Assembly (NCBI GenBank): GCA_028455995.1
Contig: JABELC010000006.1
Location: 992,001-1,056,000, forward strand
DNA: 64,000 nucleotides
Direction of reading: 5' to 3'
Source of the DNA: Scleromitrula shiraiana
Taxonomy: Eukaryota; Ascomycota; Leotiomycetes; Helotiales; Sclerotiniaceae
Positions 1 through 12,476 of this stretch are shown in pieces. Within the stretch, counting starts at the first letter, position 1; each line of letters starts with the position of its first letter. The notes under the pieces are model-generated. The model did not search any database, was not told the DNA's origin, and worked only from the letters and a program-made list of their open reading frames with translations. Position numbers and translations under genes: made by a program.

Positions 1-817
1 AATGTCTGTTTTTATAGATATTCAAATTATTTTGAACAAATCCAGTCTCAATTTCTGTTTGGAGCAGAAGCATTAAGCTAGCTTTGAACTAATTTGAACA
101 TCTATTGGAGGTTTAGACAATCAAATCAGAACAATATATGGAGTATCGTGGTTGTATATAAACTGAAAGGATATTCAAAACTATAACTACTCGGTTCTAG
201 ATATCTCATATTTCGTAGGTAGTATTGCGTATTAAGCACTTTAAACTAATATGCTAGAAATGATGGAGGAAATGTATTAATACAAAACTTGACAACAGGA
301 AAACAGGTCTAACAGCTATCTAAAATCTATCTATTCTCTCTGGGGTATAAATGACTCTAAATCCAAAACGATAAAATTATAACTCGCTCAACAAAACATG
401 TATTCTAATCAAATATCCAACTAAGGAGTTTATATAACTTCAACACAACTTATTCAAATCCACCTGAGTAGGAATAATCTCAACATCTTCCCGCGTAAAC
501 GAATTCACTACAACTCTCAATTAAGAGCGACTTCGCTCATCACCCGCTCCCCCCCAAAAGAAATCATCATCCCCTCACCACATCGAATGTTCAGCAAGGC
601 CATGAACATTCAAAGAACGAGCGACACAAGCACGACAAGAAAAAACAAATGCGAGACAGGAGGGTAAGGTAAGGCATGCGAGCTGCCTGATGTTGGCCTA
701 TATTGCAGTTATTATTGATAAATTTACAAAACTTTTCTTCCTTCCATGTAGATTAGATCGAGATATGCCGATTCCTTTCCATACTATAATACTCTCTTTG
801 TGAACATAAAGTCCTTC
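1..817. other. AT-rich intergenic stretch
   Basis: No convincing reading frame or RNA gene is visible on either strand. It lies downstream of the leftward PLC-like gene whose stop codon is at 818-820, so the last few hundred bases probably include its 3' UTR. Confidence 0.6.
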
Positions 818-1892
818 TTACAAGCCATTCAAATTTTTTTGCGCGGTGAAAACGTTTCCTGTTCGGGATGTCAGTGGGTCTGGTTGTAAGTTTTATGTTT
901 TTGGTAGATATACCTCTATCATAGAAGTCCACGAGAATCGCTCTCGGTTTCCTACCCCAAGCCTTTTCACAGAGATCAGCTTGAGCTCCGATACTTCCAA
1001 CTCCAGTTGCGGCGTTCTAGATCATTGATATGTTAATAATTGATTTCATGCTAGTTGACTTTCATTTTCTCAAGTGGATGCAGACAAGAACAGAGGGGCA
1101 CTACTCACAGTTGTTTGATCTGCTGCCTTGTCTGGGATTAAGATACCAAGAACACTAACATCCAGGAAATGGTTGACAACGGCCATCAGGCCGTCTCCAT
1201 GTGAATTCGCTGGACGATCGAGGGCACAAGTGGGAAAGTCGGGAGTGGTCACGTCGAAAGCAGTTTCGAAAAAGTAGCTAAACTCGTCAAGAATGTATGG
1301 AACCTTTGATGTATCTGCAAGATAATCTGTGATAGTTGAGTAAGAGAAGTACTATTTAAGAAGAAATATTAAGATGCTTACCTAGGAACATAACAAGTCG
1401 GTCTCCAGAACTTATCATTTCTTGAAGAGTAGGCCAGTCGTCTATTGCAAGTTGATGCGGGGGTTTGTATGCGTAAGTGATTAAACCACTGGCAACCATT
1501 GCGTCACCAAAAAGGTATACAGAGGCCCGATCCCCGTTTGTCAAAAATAGAGTTACAACTTCATTGGGGTTTGCATCCATCCACTTTTTGATTTTGGTTA
1601 GATAAGAAACCAGTTTCCCAGCATATAGCTCAACACAGGAGGTATGACACAATGACAGTGCATTTAGGAAGACATGCGTTTGTGCTTGAAGAAATCGAAT
1701 TCCGGCATTGAGTTGAGCTGTGACATCAACGTCTTGATTATCTGTAGGGAGATATCCTACAAATGCGCTATCATGAGCACCTATCTGAGAGACGTTTGAC
1801 CACTTTCGAGAACATAGGGCAGCATTCCCGTTACAGATTTGAGCAACGGTAGATGCCACTAAGAGTAGGGAAGATAAAAATATGAGACGCAT
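818..1892 (-). CDS. Secreted PLC-like phosphodiesterase (PI-PLC X-domain fold)
   Basis: Four exons read right to left: 1892-1382, 1314-1109, 1016-914 and 858-818. All junctions are GT-AG and stay in phase, giving 286 residues. The start is the ATG at 1892, because it opens directly onto a hydrophobic signal peptide (MRLIFLSSLLLVASTVAQ); the longer upstream frame has no such feature. The N-terminal part carries the family's IGAHDS motif with the catalytic histidine, followed by an LNAGIRFLQ segment. The C-terminal part has the typical SIGAQADLC and LVDFYDRG blocks. This belongs to the fungal PLC-like TIM-barrel phosphodiesterases, which resemble bacterial PI-specific phospholipase C but whose substrate is usually unproven. 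The protein is probably secreted or wall-associated. No GPI-type tail is visible because the protein ends in KNLNGL. The last exon is only 41 nt. Confidence 0.88.
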
Positions 1893-3507
1893 TTGGATTG
1901 CTTGTCCGTGCAAGAGAGTTGAGATGAAGAATAAAGTAATTGATAGACCTCCGACAAAGATGGGAATATTATGTACTCTTATAGCCACTTTTCTAAACAG
2001 TGTGCGACAGTGTTGTTCTTGTGTGTATCGAGACAATACGTACTGACATACGTACAAACTTCAAAGGAGGATATACTTAGCGCTGTTGGTATCCACTCCC
2101 AGATTTCTTACCGCCAAGTAGCGGCAACGAGAAGGCTATGTAATACTATTTATAACCCTGATATAGAGAATCTAGTTGTATAATCGATTCATTTGTATTT
2201 CCTACCACACACACCAAAGAAGACAATCGCAAACAGACCTTCCTTATCCAGATCATCGGACTGAGTCATCCCAACTGTGGTGTACATCTTAGTCCAACTA
2301 CAGTCTACAGACTATGCCACCCGGCCGCAACCCTAGAAACTTTGGGGCAATGTGACACTATCAGATTCTTCAAATGGTGATGGAATAAATAAATACCCCG
2401 CCCGGACATCCGCCAGGAACAAGGGCATGATGTGTAGATGTGTAGATGTGTATGATGTGTTGATGTGAGATTAGCGTACCGAATCATACCCTAGAAATAA
2501 TCACCCCGCAACTAAAATGATCTGCCGACATCTGGATTGCGGGGTTGGTCGATCGTATCGTTACGTTACGTTACGTTACTCTCTACTCAAGCTGTTGAAA
2601 TTCTGAATGTCTGTTCCGAATCAGTTAACATACAATTACTTTCTTTTCTTTTATTTCTATATTAATTTGAATGTCTATAATTCAAACACACATTCAAAAT
2701 AAATGAACTGAAAATACATTCGAATAGTTGTATTTTGAATTAGATTTTCAAAAATGTATTATTTCGATTTATTATTGTTATTTGTTCAAGTTTGAAGGTA
2801 GGTACAATGTACATAGGTCGTACTCGATATTCTTGTTTGACTTGTTCACCATATTGTTGCTCCAAGGTGATTGTCGTGAGAATTAATCAGATTTGACAAA
2901 GTTGTTAAGCTATTAGGTGTACTCAATGTCTTGAAGGTTTGTTTATTCACTGAATGAATTTTTGAAGCTTTTGAAGCTTTTGAAGCTTTTGATGCTTTTG
3001 ATGGTTACCAGCACTGGAATATGATCAAAACATTCATAAACAGTGGCATGTGATTGGATTATTGAAATACTCACATCAATTAATATTGATTCAGTACTTC
3101 GCGCTGCGTTTTCTATATAAGAAAAAAAAAAAACTCGGAACAGTGCTATAGAAGGTCAAGGTTCGATTGGCTCGCTTTTGTCAGTTGTGAAAACATCTGA
3201 TTTTCTCCGTTATAATGTTGTTTCTAGCCTAATATAATTCCGCAAGATTCTCTGAAAGGCTGACTCACTATTGAGAAACAGTCCCGACAGTGTGCTTATG
3301 TTATGGTGCTACGGCTGGTATACTCTGATCTATCCAACCAAGCTATTCACCTTCTTTGGAGTCCGCTTCAGAACTGATGAATCTCTACACCATCTGCTAT
3401 CATGCCTTTGGAACCAGATTCTGAATCCCAAGCGGCAAAGGCAAGCTTACTGAACTTTGATATATTACTGTACAACTGCTAATTTAGAATCATAGAGTTT
3501 GGACACA
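1893..3507. other. Intergenic region with simple repeats
   Basis: About 1.6 kb without a convincing gene. It contains short tandem repeats: a TGTAGA/TGATG-rich tract near 2428-2467, a GTTAC pentamer repeated four times near 2560-2579, a 9-bp GAAGCTTTT repeat at 2964-2999, and a poly-A run at 3121-3133. The right part is the promoter side of the rightward gene starting at 3508. Confidence 0.5.
2964..2999. repeat. 9-bp tandem repeat
   Basis: Four consecutive copies of GAAGCTTTT, the last changed to GATGCTTTT. It is an ordinary minisatellite in a gene-free stretch. Confidence 0.85.
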
Positions 3508-4158
3508 ATGCCACCTCAATTCTCGGCGATCAACCCTCTACTCGAAACCATTGATATTACCAATGTTCACAAAGTGGATGACTATAACTATTATGGACCT
3601 ATGGGATCCGACGTTATGGTGATCGAAGCCGCAGATTTCGTGGCCAACAACTCGGACGCAAGCAAACTTGACGTTCAGAGAGTCCTTGGGGATTTCCTTA
3701 AACTCGCAAGCCAAGATTGTCGAGAAACGTGCAAAGTACAACCAAATTCATGTTGGTTCACTGTGCGCATGAACAAACCAACGGAAGCATATGTAATTCC
3801 TCGATGGCATAGGGATGGCCGTATGTTTGACTGTATAGATATTGGTCATGAACTCCATTGCAAATGGGCATTCACGCTGCTAGGAGCGTCAACCTTGGTT
3901 TTGCCAGAGAAGGAGATTGATTTGGGGATAGCTAATACGGATGCTGAGAGAAGAGAGGACGCTGAAAAGCTTTCCTCAGAAGCACCAGTAACGCTGGCGA
4001 AAGGACAAATTATACGTTTCTCCTGGGGACGAGAAGACTCTCCTATTCACTCGGAGCCAAATATAACCAGTGATAGGGTTTTTGTGTCGGTGTTGTTTGG
4101 ATCGGAGAGTGAACTACGACAAATGAGTGAGTGGAGAGACGAGGTCTATAGAACCTGA
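3508..4158 (+). CDS. Unknown protein with 2OG-Fe(II) dioxygenase-like signature
   Basis: Single exon of 216 residues. The first ATG in frame is at 3508; the frame extends upstream only through a TTG. I do not recognise a named family. The spacing of conserved-looking residues fits the double-stranded beta-helix iron/2-oxoglutarate oxygenases: PRWHRDG supplies an HxD pair (His101, Asp103), SPIHSEP supplies a distal His181, and Arg190 nine residues later would bind the 2-oxoglutarate carboxylate. Between them is a long insert ending in a charged helix (about residues 132-165). There is no signal peptide or membrane segment, so a cytosolic or nuclear location is likely. The assignment rests only on the HxD...H...R pattern, so the function stays open. 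Confidence 0.75.
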   Translation: MPPQFSAINPLLETIDITNVHKVDDYNYYGPMGSDVMVIEAADFVANNSDASKLDVQRVLGDFLKLASQDCRETCKVQPNSCWFTVRMNKPTEAYVIPRWHRDGRMFDCIDIGHELHCKWAFTLLGASTLVLPEKEIDLGIANTDAERREDAEKLSSEAPVTLAKGQIIRFSWGREDSPIHSEPNITSDRVFVSVLFGSESELRQMSEWRDEVYRT

Positions 4159-4783
4159 AGAAAGAGTAGCCATCGATGATGCACATAGTCCACTTGGCGA
4201 TTGATTGTCAAGCTATTAGTTAGATGTCTTTTCTGGGGGGGGGGAGATTTCGATGAAGTTTAAGCACGACGATGAGATGGTGGGCTTGAGGAAGAATTTT
4301 GGAAGAAACAATGAGAGCTGGTATGCTGCGTTAGCATTTATATCAGGCTTAGAAGAATTGATAACCAAATCAATTCATGATATTCCTTACTATGTGCCTA
4401 CAGGTTCGTAGAATATATATCGAATTATTGAAATTTAAGAAATCACTTCTGCTTGAGCATTCCGATTAGGCCTAGCAATCCCCGAGCGTACCAAACGGCA
4501 CACTAAAAGCTTGGCATGATACTGCGGTACATGTTATAGGCATGTTGTACTGTATTGAGGTACGAAATATTCCGTTTCCTTGTTCATGTTCCACGATATT
4601 TAGGTCGTATATATCATCATAATGATGTTGGAGATATTGCGGCGGAGTTCCCATATCAAGTACTCCGACACTAATATATAGGTAGAGTAAGTTGGCGCAG
4701 AATAATTAACCCCTCTTCGACTTCAACAAACCACAATAGTTTATGAATACGAGAGTGCAATCAATACGATACATACACCCAAA
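4159..4783. other. Intergenic, 3' UTR and promoter
   Basis: No gene seen. A G9 run lies near 4235-4243. The last 100 bases precede the start codon of the oxidoreductase gene. Confidence 0.5.
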
Positions 4784-5953
4784 ATGTCTATCGGAGTTGC
4801 AATTATTGGATCTGGCATTTTCGCAAAAACAGAACATCTGGTAAGCTGGAGCCTTTCTTATGCCAACAACAACCGCAATCAACTTACTCCTAAACTGACT
4901 GACTGACTGACTCTTTACTTAGCCTGCTGTCAAAAATACACCTAGCCTCACACTCAAAGCAGTTTATTCCCGTTCCTTAGCCTCTGCCCAATCTCTGAAT
5001 GTGGATGTCCCACTATACTCTGACGATTCAGGCGCCGGATCCACGTTCCATGATCTTCTTCTTCGCAACGACATACACGCAGTAATAATTGCTCTACCGA
5101 TCATCGCTCAGCCAGAATATATTGAGGCAGCACTTGCAGCAGGCAAACATGTGTTATCCGAGAAACCAATTGCGGGGGATTTAGCACGCGCAGAGAAATT
5201 GATTGAATACTATAAAGGTGACAAAGTGAAGGGTGGAGCAACATGGGGAGTCGCAGAGAACTTTCGATTCTTGGACTCTTTTGCGTTCGCAAAAAATGAG
5301 GTATCGAGGTTGGGAAGAGTTTTGGGATTCCGAATGAAGGTCTTCGGGAATGTTAAGCCGGGAGATAAATATTTTGGTAGGAATGTGTTGTCTCTGCACC
5401 ATTTATATGGCTAACAAATGCGACAGAGACCGAATGGAGGAAGAACCCCGCGTACCAAGGAGGCTTCCTCCTCGATGGAGGTGTTCATTTTACTGCTGGG
5501 ACCAGACTCCTGTTAGGTGAAGATGCAAAGCCTGTAGCTGTCACAGCGTATACGGCACTTTTGAAAGAACATTTACCACCCGTAGATACAATCAACTCCG
5601 TATGGCTCACAAAGTCTGGAGTCTCGGGCACCTTTTCAGTATCCTTCGGAACCACACTCTCAGGAAGTGAATATACAGTAGCTTGTGAGAATGGCAGTGT
5701 TACGATTCAGAGAAGTAAGGTGATCGTGCGAGAAGGAGAAGAGAAGTTAAATAACTTCAAAGAAGTTGAGTTCAACGAAGAGGGAAGTGGAGTTAAGCAG
5801 GAGGTTGCTGCTTGGGCTCAAAGTATAGCGACGGGAAAGCCTGATTCTAGACAGTCACCTGAAGAGGCCCTGGCTGACTTGGAGATTCTGGAAAAGTTAT
5901 TACGGAGTGGAGAAGGACAGGGGAAGAGTGAAAGTTTACAATTCCAGCTCTAG
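4784..5953 (+). CDS. Gfo/Idh/MocA-family NAD(P)-dependent oxidoreductase
   Basis: Three exons, 4784-4840, 4923-5376 and 5427-5953, join in phase to 345 residues. The first 19 residues (SIGVAIIGSGIFAKTEHL) hold the GxGxxx Rossmann turn. The dinucleotide-binding half continues through the family's EKPIAGDLARA block, whose Lys is the usual catalytic or cofactor-contact residue. The C-terminal half carries the GGFLLDGGVHF segment typical of the GFO_IDH_MocA_C domain. Members oxidise or reduce sugars, inositols and dihydrodiols; the exact substrate cannot be read from sequence. The first intron contains a GACT tetramer run (4896-4911). The enzyme is probably cytosolic, with no targeting peptide. 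It stands alone, with no co-oriented pathway partner nearby. Confidence 0.9.
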
Positions 5954-7083
5954 AATATATGTAGCAGGTCTACTAGTTCTCATTACGATAGACACGCCAA
6001 CTTATGCCCAATAAAGATAATTTACTCCGCTAAATACAGAAGTTTTATACTGATGTTTCTGACACAATCGAATTCAGTCATACAATTCCCCGTTGCCTTA
6101 AAGTTCTTCTATTTATATGGAATTTCATCTTTCAGTATGGCAATGGGTTGAACGTTTATCTCCTCCACGAATTTTGCAAGGGATTTTGGACCCGAGTTTA
6201 CAGTGTGCCGAAAAACAGTGTGCCGAGGAACAGTATGCCGAGGAACAGTATGCCGAGGAACAGTATGCCATACACACAACTTAATTCAACTTCTATGGTC
6301 TATTCGAAACATAAATATTTAAATACATGCTGAGCAAATTCATTTTCAATGTCAGTCTAGAATACAAATATTGAAATGCCTATTAAGCTAATTCAATCTT
6401 AATATCTATATGAAATACAAACGTTCAAAATAAATTTGTTCGGAATATATATACTGATTGTCAATCAACTTAACGGACATTCAAAATTTGAACAACTCAA
6501 CATCTTCAATTCATTGAGTCCCCTCCAGCCTTCTCTCCAAAACCCATTCCCAAGACCACTTAATACCGAAACTTCCACATCAGGATCCATCCCCGACGTA
6601 CAGCAACGGGCTCAAGTGAGGGGAACGGCTGGGCAAATGGTCACACAATACAGATTACATCCGAGACGCATCTACCACTCTCGCGTTAATTATTCCCTCC
6701 CTTCAATTCTGGTCATTCATTAACATGACCATTCTGAGTGGCGTTGAGAATTTACCCCTCTTCTAGTGTCACGTTCCATTTTGGTCCAATGGTTTGATAA
6801 GAAGCGTAAGACACTACTTCCACTCGCTATGGAATATACCCATTTTTCCATGCAGCCAAGATAAAATATTTAGAGTTAACCCGCTGTGCTGGCGTGTGTT
6901 GCACGTTTCTCTTGGATGCAGTAGTAGCTGTACCCCGCGAGATTTATGCGGATTATGAATATTTATATCCCCTGAGAGATATTTGATCTCCAGCCTTGTC
7001 ATTGATTGAAATAATATATCTTATAAGTTGTTTCCTCTCATCACCGACAATAATTCCAAGTGGAACACTGCTTCTCGAGAGCC
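5954..7083. other. Intergenic region with a 15-bp minisatellite
   Basis: No supported gene. Short frames at 6148-6333 and 6436-6723 have no recognisable content; the first is produced largely by the repeat at 6201-6269. The right end is the promoter of the MFS pump gene. Confidence 0.5.
6201..6269. repeat. 15-bp tandem repeat, about 4.6 copies
   Basis: The unit is CAGTATGCCGAGGAA with early variants (CAGTGTGCCGAAAAA, CAGTGTGCCGAGGAA). The 15-bp period keeps one frame open, which explains the short frame covering it. Confidence 0.9.
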
Positions 7084-9368
7084 ATGAGTACAGCCGGTAG
7101 CATCGACGTCGCGGAGAGCAAACGTGGTGTTTCAGACCACGTGGAACATGTTGCGACTCATGATCGCGTACCGGGCCAGGAAGCATATTACGAGAGAAAC
7201 GGCCTACGTACGTGTGGCGATGATGAAGATCATGATCATGAACCGAAGGTAGGAGTTGTTGTAGAGAGAGATAGTTGATGTCTTGTTAATTGGTGAATAG
7301 ATGTCATTTAGGCGATTGATGTCTCTTGTTGCCATGGCGTTCTTGTGGACAGGATCACAGATTCCGGTTTATATATTTGGGGCCATTCCACCGTATATTT
7401 ATGCGGATATTGGGGGTGTTGATCGGTGAGTGGTTTTTGATGTCCTGATTCGTATTTTTGAGCATGTCGTTTCTCCAAATTCAAAAGAATACGCCTTCTG
7501 TTACTTCAACATAACTACATTGTCTTGAAGGGAATCTAACACGATCAAAGTTGGATATGGTTCGTACTTGCAAATCTACTTTCCCTAGCTGGAGTATGTC
7601 CGTTCGTGGGGAGTTTATCCGATATACTGGGAAGGCGATATGTCGCACTTCTAGGGTCAGTTTTCATCATTATTGGAATGATTGTATGCTCTACGGCGCA
7701 TACTATGAATGTATTCATTGGTAAGTCTCTGAACACGCATTGAAATTTAAGAATTCGCCAAGCTTCCTCATCACTTTGAGCTGACACAAATCACAGGCGG
7801 CATGGCACTTGCTGGTATCGGGGCAGGCATCAACGAGTGAGTTCTCATCATCTTAACTCAATTCCACGATTTGATATTCTACAACTAACTCCGATTCAAA
7901 CAGACTTACAGCATTAGCCGCCACCTCCGAGCTAGCCCCGACATCGAAGCGCGGCAAATATGTCGCCATTCTAGTCTTCACAATCATCCCCTTTTGTCCC
8001 TCCGTCATGTGGGGCCAACTCATTGCATCGCACGGAGGCTGGCGATGGTGTGGTTTACTTTGTGGCGTGTGGGCTTTTATCGGGTTTGCACTTACTCTGA
8101 TTTTCTACTTTCCCCCGCCGCGGGTCAACTCGGTAGGTTTATCAAACAGGGAGATAATCCGACGAATCGACTTCGTGGGAGGGTTTTTGAGTATCGTTGG
8201 CATGATCCTGTTTATGGCTGGTATGCAATGGGGCGGATATCAGGTTCGTTGGCCCCTCATATGCTATCTCCTCGCAATCTAACACTCACAGTACAAATGG
8301 TCTTCCGCCCATGTTCTTGCACCACTTCTCCTAGGAGCCGTCTTTCTCATCGCCTTCTGCTTCTGGGAAGTTTACGGAACAGAGTATCCCATGTTTCCTG
8401 CGCGGTTGAAACAGGCACCTAGAATCCTGGCCTTAACTCTAGTCATTACATTTATATCCGGGGCGAACTTCTTCAGCATCATCATGTTCTGGCCAACACA
8501 GGCGTTTAATGTTTACGGACATGATCCCGTTGGCGTAGGAATCAGGGGATTACCTGTGGGATTTGCCATTTTGGTTGGGGCGTGTGTGGTTTTGTGGTTA
8601 CTTAGTGTCTTTCGCGGGAAAAATAAAGAATTGATGATTGGGAGTTCGGTGCTCATGACGGCTGGTATGTATATATTTCCTGCGATGTCGCAGTCGAAGT
8701 TATGCATGGCTAATATTAAGAACGTGTAGGTTGCAGTGCACTTGCTTGTGCTACGAGATATAATCTATCCACTCTTTGGGGTATACTCGTACTTGCCGGG
8801 TTAGGAATTGGGGGAATTGTCGTTCCAGTGAGTTATCCAATCACTTTCGCCGAGATATCAAGAACCCTCCACTTGGCTGCAGTGATAGATATATCGACCC
8901 AATCTTATCTAACCGTCAACCCAGGCATCCATAATAACGACGATAATCTGCCCCGACGACCTCATAGCAACCATCGCCGCCCTCACCCTCTCCATCCGCG
9001 TCATTGGCGGTTCCGTCGGCTACTGCGTCTACTACAACATCTTCGTCACCAAATTCGTCCCAGCAGCAATCTCACACATCGGCGGTGTAATGGTCCGTCA
9101 ATTGCACATCACTAATAAGACATTGATACACGAAGCGATCGAATATACGTCAGCTTCCCTCTTGCCTTTACTCAGGACTATTCCGGGTATTGAGGGGAAT
9201 GAGACGGCTTATCAGATGGTGGTTTTGGCGGGTCAGGAGGCTTATGCGGAGAGTTATCGCTATGTGTATTATGCGAGCACGGCGTTTGGGGCAGTGAGCA
9301 TTCTGGCGGCTTGTTTTCTGGGGGATATTAGTTCGTATATGGATGATCATGTCGCGGTGGTTTTGTAA
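7084..9368 (+). CDS. MFS efflux pump, TRI12 / siderophore-transporter-like (DHA2)
   Basis: Eight exons: 7084-7248, 7301-7425, 7551-7720, 7797-7836, 7904-8243, 8292-8664, 8730-8827 and 8925-9368. All borders are GT-AG and all phases agree, giving 584 residues. The soluble N-terminus ends in an acidic/His run (DDEDHDHEP) just before the first membrane helix. The DHA2-type loop is SDILGRRYVAL, and the following text (GGMALAGIGAGINELTAL, then SKRGKYVAILVFTIIPF) matches the fungal trichothecene efflux pump family, which also includes siderophore-iron transporters. About 14 membrane helices are expected. There is no toxin or siderophore biosynthesis gene beside it, so the substrate is unknown; an orphan export or detoxification pump is most likely. 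Confidence 0.88.
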
Positions 9369-9833
9369 TAGAAATGTGGATATGGAGATCAATGGAGGTT
9401 ACTAGATATTTATGTATTTACAATCATAGTCTTCTTACTTAAAACGCAAGCTGGACATCGTATTCACTTGTACGTATATTTGATTGCCCAAGATAAACTT
9501 AAACATTCATGCATTAGTACATCCTATAGTGAACAGCTTTTTCTTGCCTATAAATCACTTGCTTGACTTTCACAGTACTATATTTTCTATAAACCTCACC
9601 TTACCTATCACCTACTGGTGGGCATGTGTAGGTGTACTGTAACGTTAGAACTCTCTTTTAGAAATCCAACTAAACCATACAGTTCCGTAATTCTACCACC
9701 CCACTGTATTAACTCATATAGTTGGATAATGAAGATGATAATCTAAATAACGAAATATCTATTCCTTCCGAGTCTATGTATCCTTCTAAAGATGCTACAA
9801 AATAAAAAGAAATAGAATTATAATTTTGGTTCT
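9369..9833. other. Convergent intergenic spacer
   Basis: The spacer lies between the ends of two convergent genes (MFS pump and adenylosuccinate synthetase). It is AT-rich and presumably holds both 3' ends. No other feature is visible. Confidence 0.5.
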
Positions 9834-11631
9834 TTATTTACTGATCATATCTTCTCTTCTGGGACCTAAAATTGACTGGATCAGTATTTGTTTGCATATG
9901 ACGGATCAGGTTTTACTCACCAACACCAATGAACTTGATCTTTACGCCAACTTCCTTTTCGATGAATTCGCAATATTCACGGCAGGCAAGTGGGAGATCA
10001 TACCAACTACGTGCACCAGTGATTGGCTCGTTCCAGCCCTTCAATGTGACGTATTCCGGCTCAAGAGTGTCAAGGAGCTCGAGATCTGCTGGGAATGATT
10101 CTAATTTCTCACCGGTGGCAGGGTTGCGATAAGCAACGCAAACCTTAATCTCGGAGAAGGAATCTAGAATGTCGAGCTTTGTAAGGTTGATAGCAGTATA
10201 GCTGTTAATGGCGGTAGAATATTTAACGACCACCAAATCAAGCCATCCACATCTTCTACGACGACCAGTGGTAACACCGAATTCTCTACCAACTTCTTGT
10301 AAGGTTGTGCCGGCAGTTCCTAAATCCTCAGTTGGGAATGGACCTCCACCGACACGGGTGGTGTAGGCCTTAACAACACCATAGATGTTTTGGACCTTCG
10401 TGGGATTTAATCCACTTAATCCAGTGAAGACACCACCAAGACCAGTGTTGGAGCTTGTTACGAAAGGATAAGTTCCAGCATCAATATCCAGCATTATAGC
10501 ATTGGCACCCTCGATCAACATTGGGGCGTTAGACTGTTGTGCGCCAACAAGTAAAGGCAGTTGATCCACAACAAGCGATGCTAATTCGCCTCGGTAGGTC
10601 TGCGCTATGTTAGAAAGGTTCAATATTTTGTATCATCAGGTATACCTTGAATCTTGCCAGCTCTTCCTCGACATCATAATCGAGCAAGTCTCCAAATCTC
10701 TTTTTGGCACCGGCAGCCATTGTGCGAACCTTCTCCTCGAAAAATGACTCGCGGAAGATATCAGCAATTCTTACACCACTTCTAGCCATCTTTGTCGAGT
10801 AACAAGGACCGATTCCTGGGGATTGATTAGCAATGGCTTGTTTCTACTCAATCACAACTTTTTTACCTTTGCCAGTAGTGCCAATCTTATGGCCACCAAG
10901 TTCAGCCTCTTCGATTCCGTCCAATTTTTGATGAAGGTCAAGAACGACACTATTATTGTTATTATTAGAAAACCTGGATTCATAGTTCCAGAGCAACATC
11001 AAGCACTCACTGGCATCTATCACTGATCAAAAGTCTTTCCCTAGCTCCTGGAAGTTTTGCCTCGATAGCTTCAAGTTCTTTCAGTAATCCTGGGATGTGA
11101 ACTACGCATCCACTTCCCACCAGATTCTGGCAGTTTGGATTGAGTAGACCGCTAGGTAAAATGTGGAAATCGCTATCCAAGATATTTTAGCCAATGTTCC
11201 AATTATAATGCCCCGACCATCTCCAAGTTCGAAAACCCCAGGGAAACTCACTATGTCAACCCATTGGCCACAATTGTATGCCTAATATTATCAGCCGGTG
11301 TTTCGCGAGAGTGGGTGTTTCGATCAATTTACCCTGCATTGTTCCCGCCCTATTTTCGTTTGTGTCAGTAATCATTGTCGTTTTCTGCGGTTCAATAACA
11401 ATAGATATCTTACTTGTGCGCGGCAACATAATCTTAGATCCTCTCTGCAGAGGACATCAACGAGTTTGCCCTAATCGACCTTCAGTCAACCCTCCCCTTT
11501 TGTGAAGTAATCCGCAGTTCAAATGGCCATACCTTTCCCTCATCACCCTGCCTCATATATTAGTATCTTGTCTCCAGATAATGTCCACAGATTACACCTA
11601 CCCATTGAGCACCAAGTACGACAGTTGCCAT
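9834..11631 (-). CDS. ADE12: Adenylosuccinate synthetase
   Basis: Ten exons, right to left: 11631-11602, 11547-11533, 11470-11414, 11349-11333, 11281-11252, 11172-11011, 10949-10867, 10815-10646, 10599-9921 and 9865-9834. All junctions are GT-AG and phases close to 424 residues, close to the yeast enzyme's length. The N-terminus MATVVLGAQW joins GDEGK (exon 2) and GKLVDVLC, the GTP-binding P-loop. GGNNAGHT is assembled from exons 4 and 5. IGTTGKGIGPCYSTK is assembled from exons 7 and 8. The protein ends GVGPRREDMISK. It converts IMP, aspartate and GTP to adenylosuccinate, the first committed step to AMP, in the cytosol. Exons 2 (15 nt) and 4 (17 nt) are micro-exons, and a plain ORF search finds only the C-terminal half. 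Confidence 0.95.
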
Positions 11632-12476
11632 CTTTATCGGATCGTTTTATATGTTGGAAATTTGAAAGGATGGATGTAAATGTACCAGAAATCTACAATT
11701 CGAATCAATTAACTGGATTGTAAAAGTATATAGTATAAGACAATTGGATTATATCTACCAATGATCCTCACGATTATAACGTCCTCGTGAATCTATAAAT
11801 CTATGAAGTGTTAGAGGATGTTAGGAAGAGCTCTTGAGATTGGGAATTAGGTGGATGGGTATGTGGAGACGCACCTTAAGGAAACAGAAATTAAAATGTT
11901 AGGAGGTTGGTGGGGTTTTATATGATGATAAATAATTCTACTTGAGTATAGCGCAATCATTGATTCACATCCCGCTAATTGGCGGGGCAAAGAATAATTT
12001 TCATTTTTTTATGAACTTGTGATACTGATGAGAGTCATAATTTTGACTTATTACTACTACCGGTATTACCAACAACTAATAGCCCCTTTTGATTCCCATA
12101 GAAAAACATAGTAAAATACATATACATATAATTATTAATATTTGTTATTGAATTATAAAATCGTAGACTTATAGGAGGACAATAGAAATAAATAAAGATT
12201 TCTCTAAAGATAATATAGATAACTCGGCATTGGCAATGAGGTTGAGGTCATGTAAGCGAATTAATACAGAGGAGATAGAAAGCCATTCCATTCATTCATT
12301 CAATGTTCTATCAAACCTTTCCTTGTTATCACAACAAACCGAAATTGACTCAAAATCTTCTAAATCAAACATCAAACATCAAAATCTTCAATCGTTGTAT
12401 TGATCAATCCATCGATAACTCCATCAAATCTATTCCAAAATAACTTGCTACACGTCAAAACATCATCATCATCATC
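11632..12476. other. Divergent promoter region
   Basis: This 845-bp spacer separates the leftward adenylosuccinate synthetase gene from the rightward UreG gene, so it carries both promoters. The middle (about 12000-12200) is strongly AT-rich. No coding frame is recognised. Confidence 0.5.

Noticed and set aside
1971..2183. 70-residue frame on the plus strand
   Set aside because: It overlaps the 5' end of the PLC-like gene on the opposite strand and contains no motif; a chance frame.
6148..6333. Frame with repeated RNSMP units
   Set aside because: It is produced by the 15-bp minisatellite at 6201-6269; no homologous protein texture on either side.
9826..10132. Plus-strand frames of 67-90 residues
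   Set aside because: They are antisense shadows of the last exons of adenylosuccinate synthetase.
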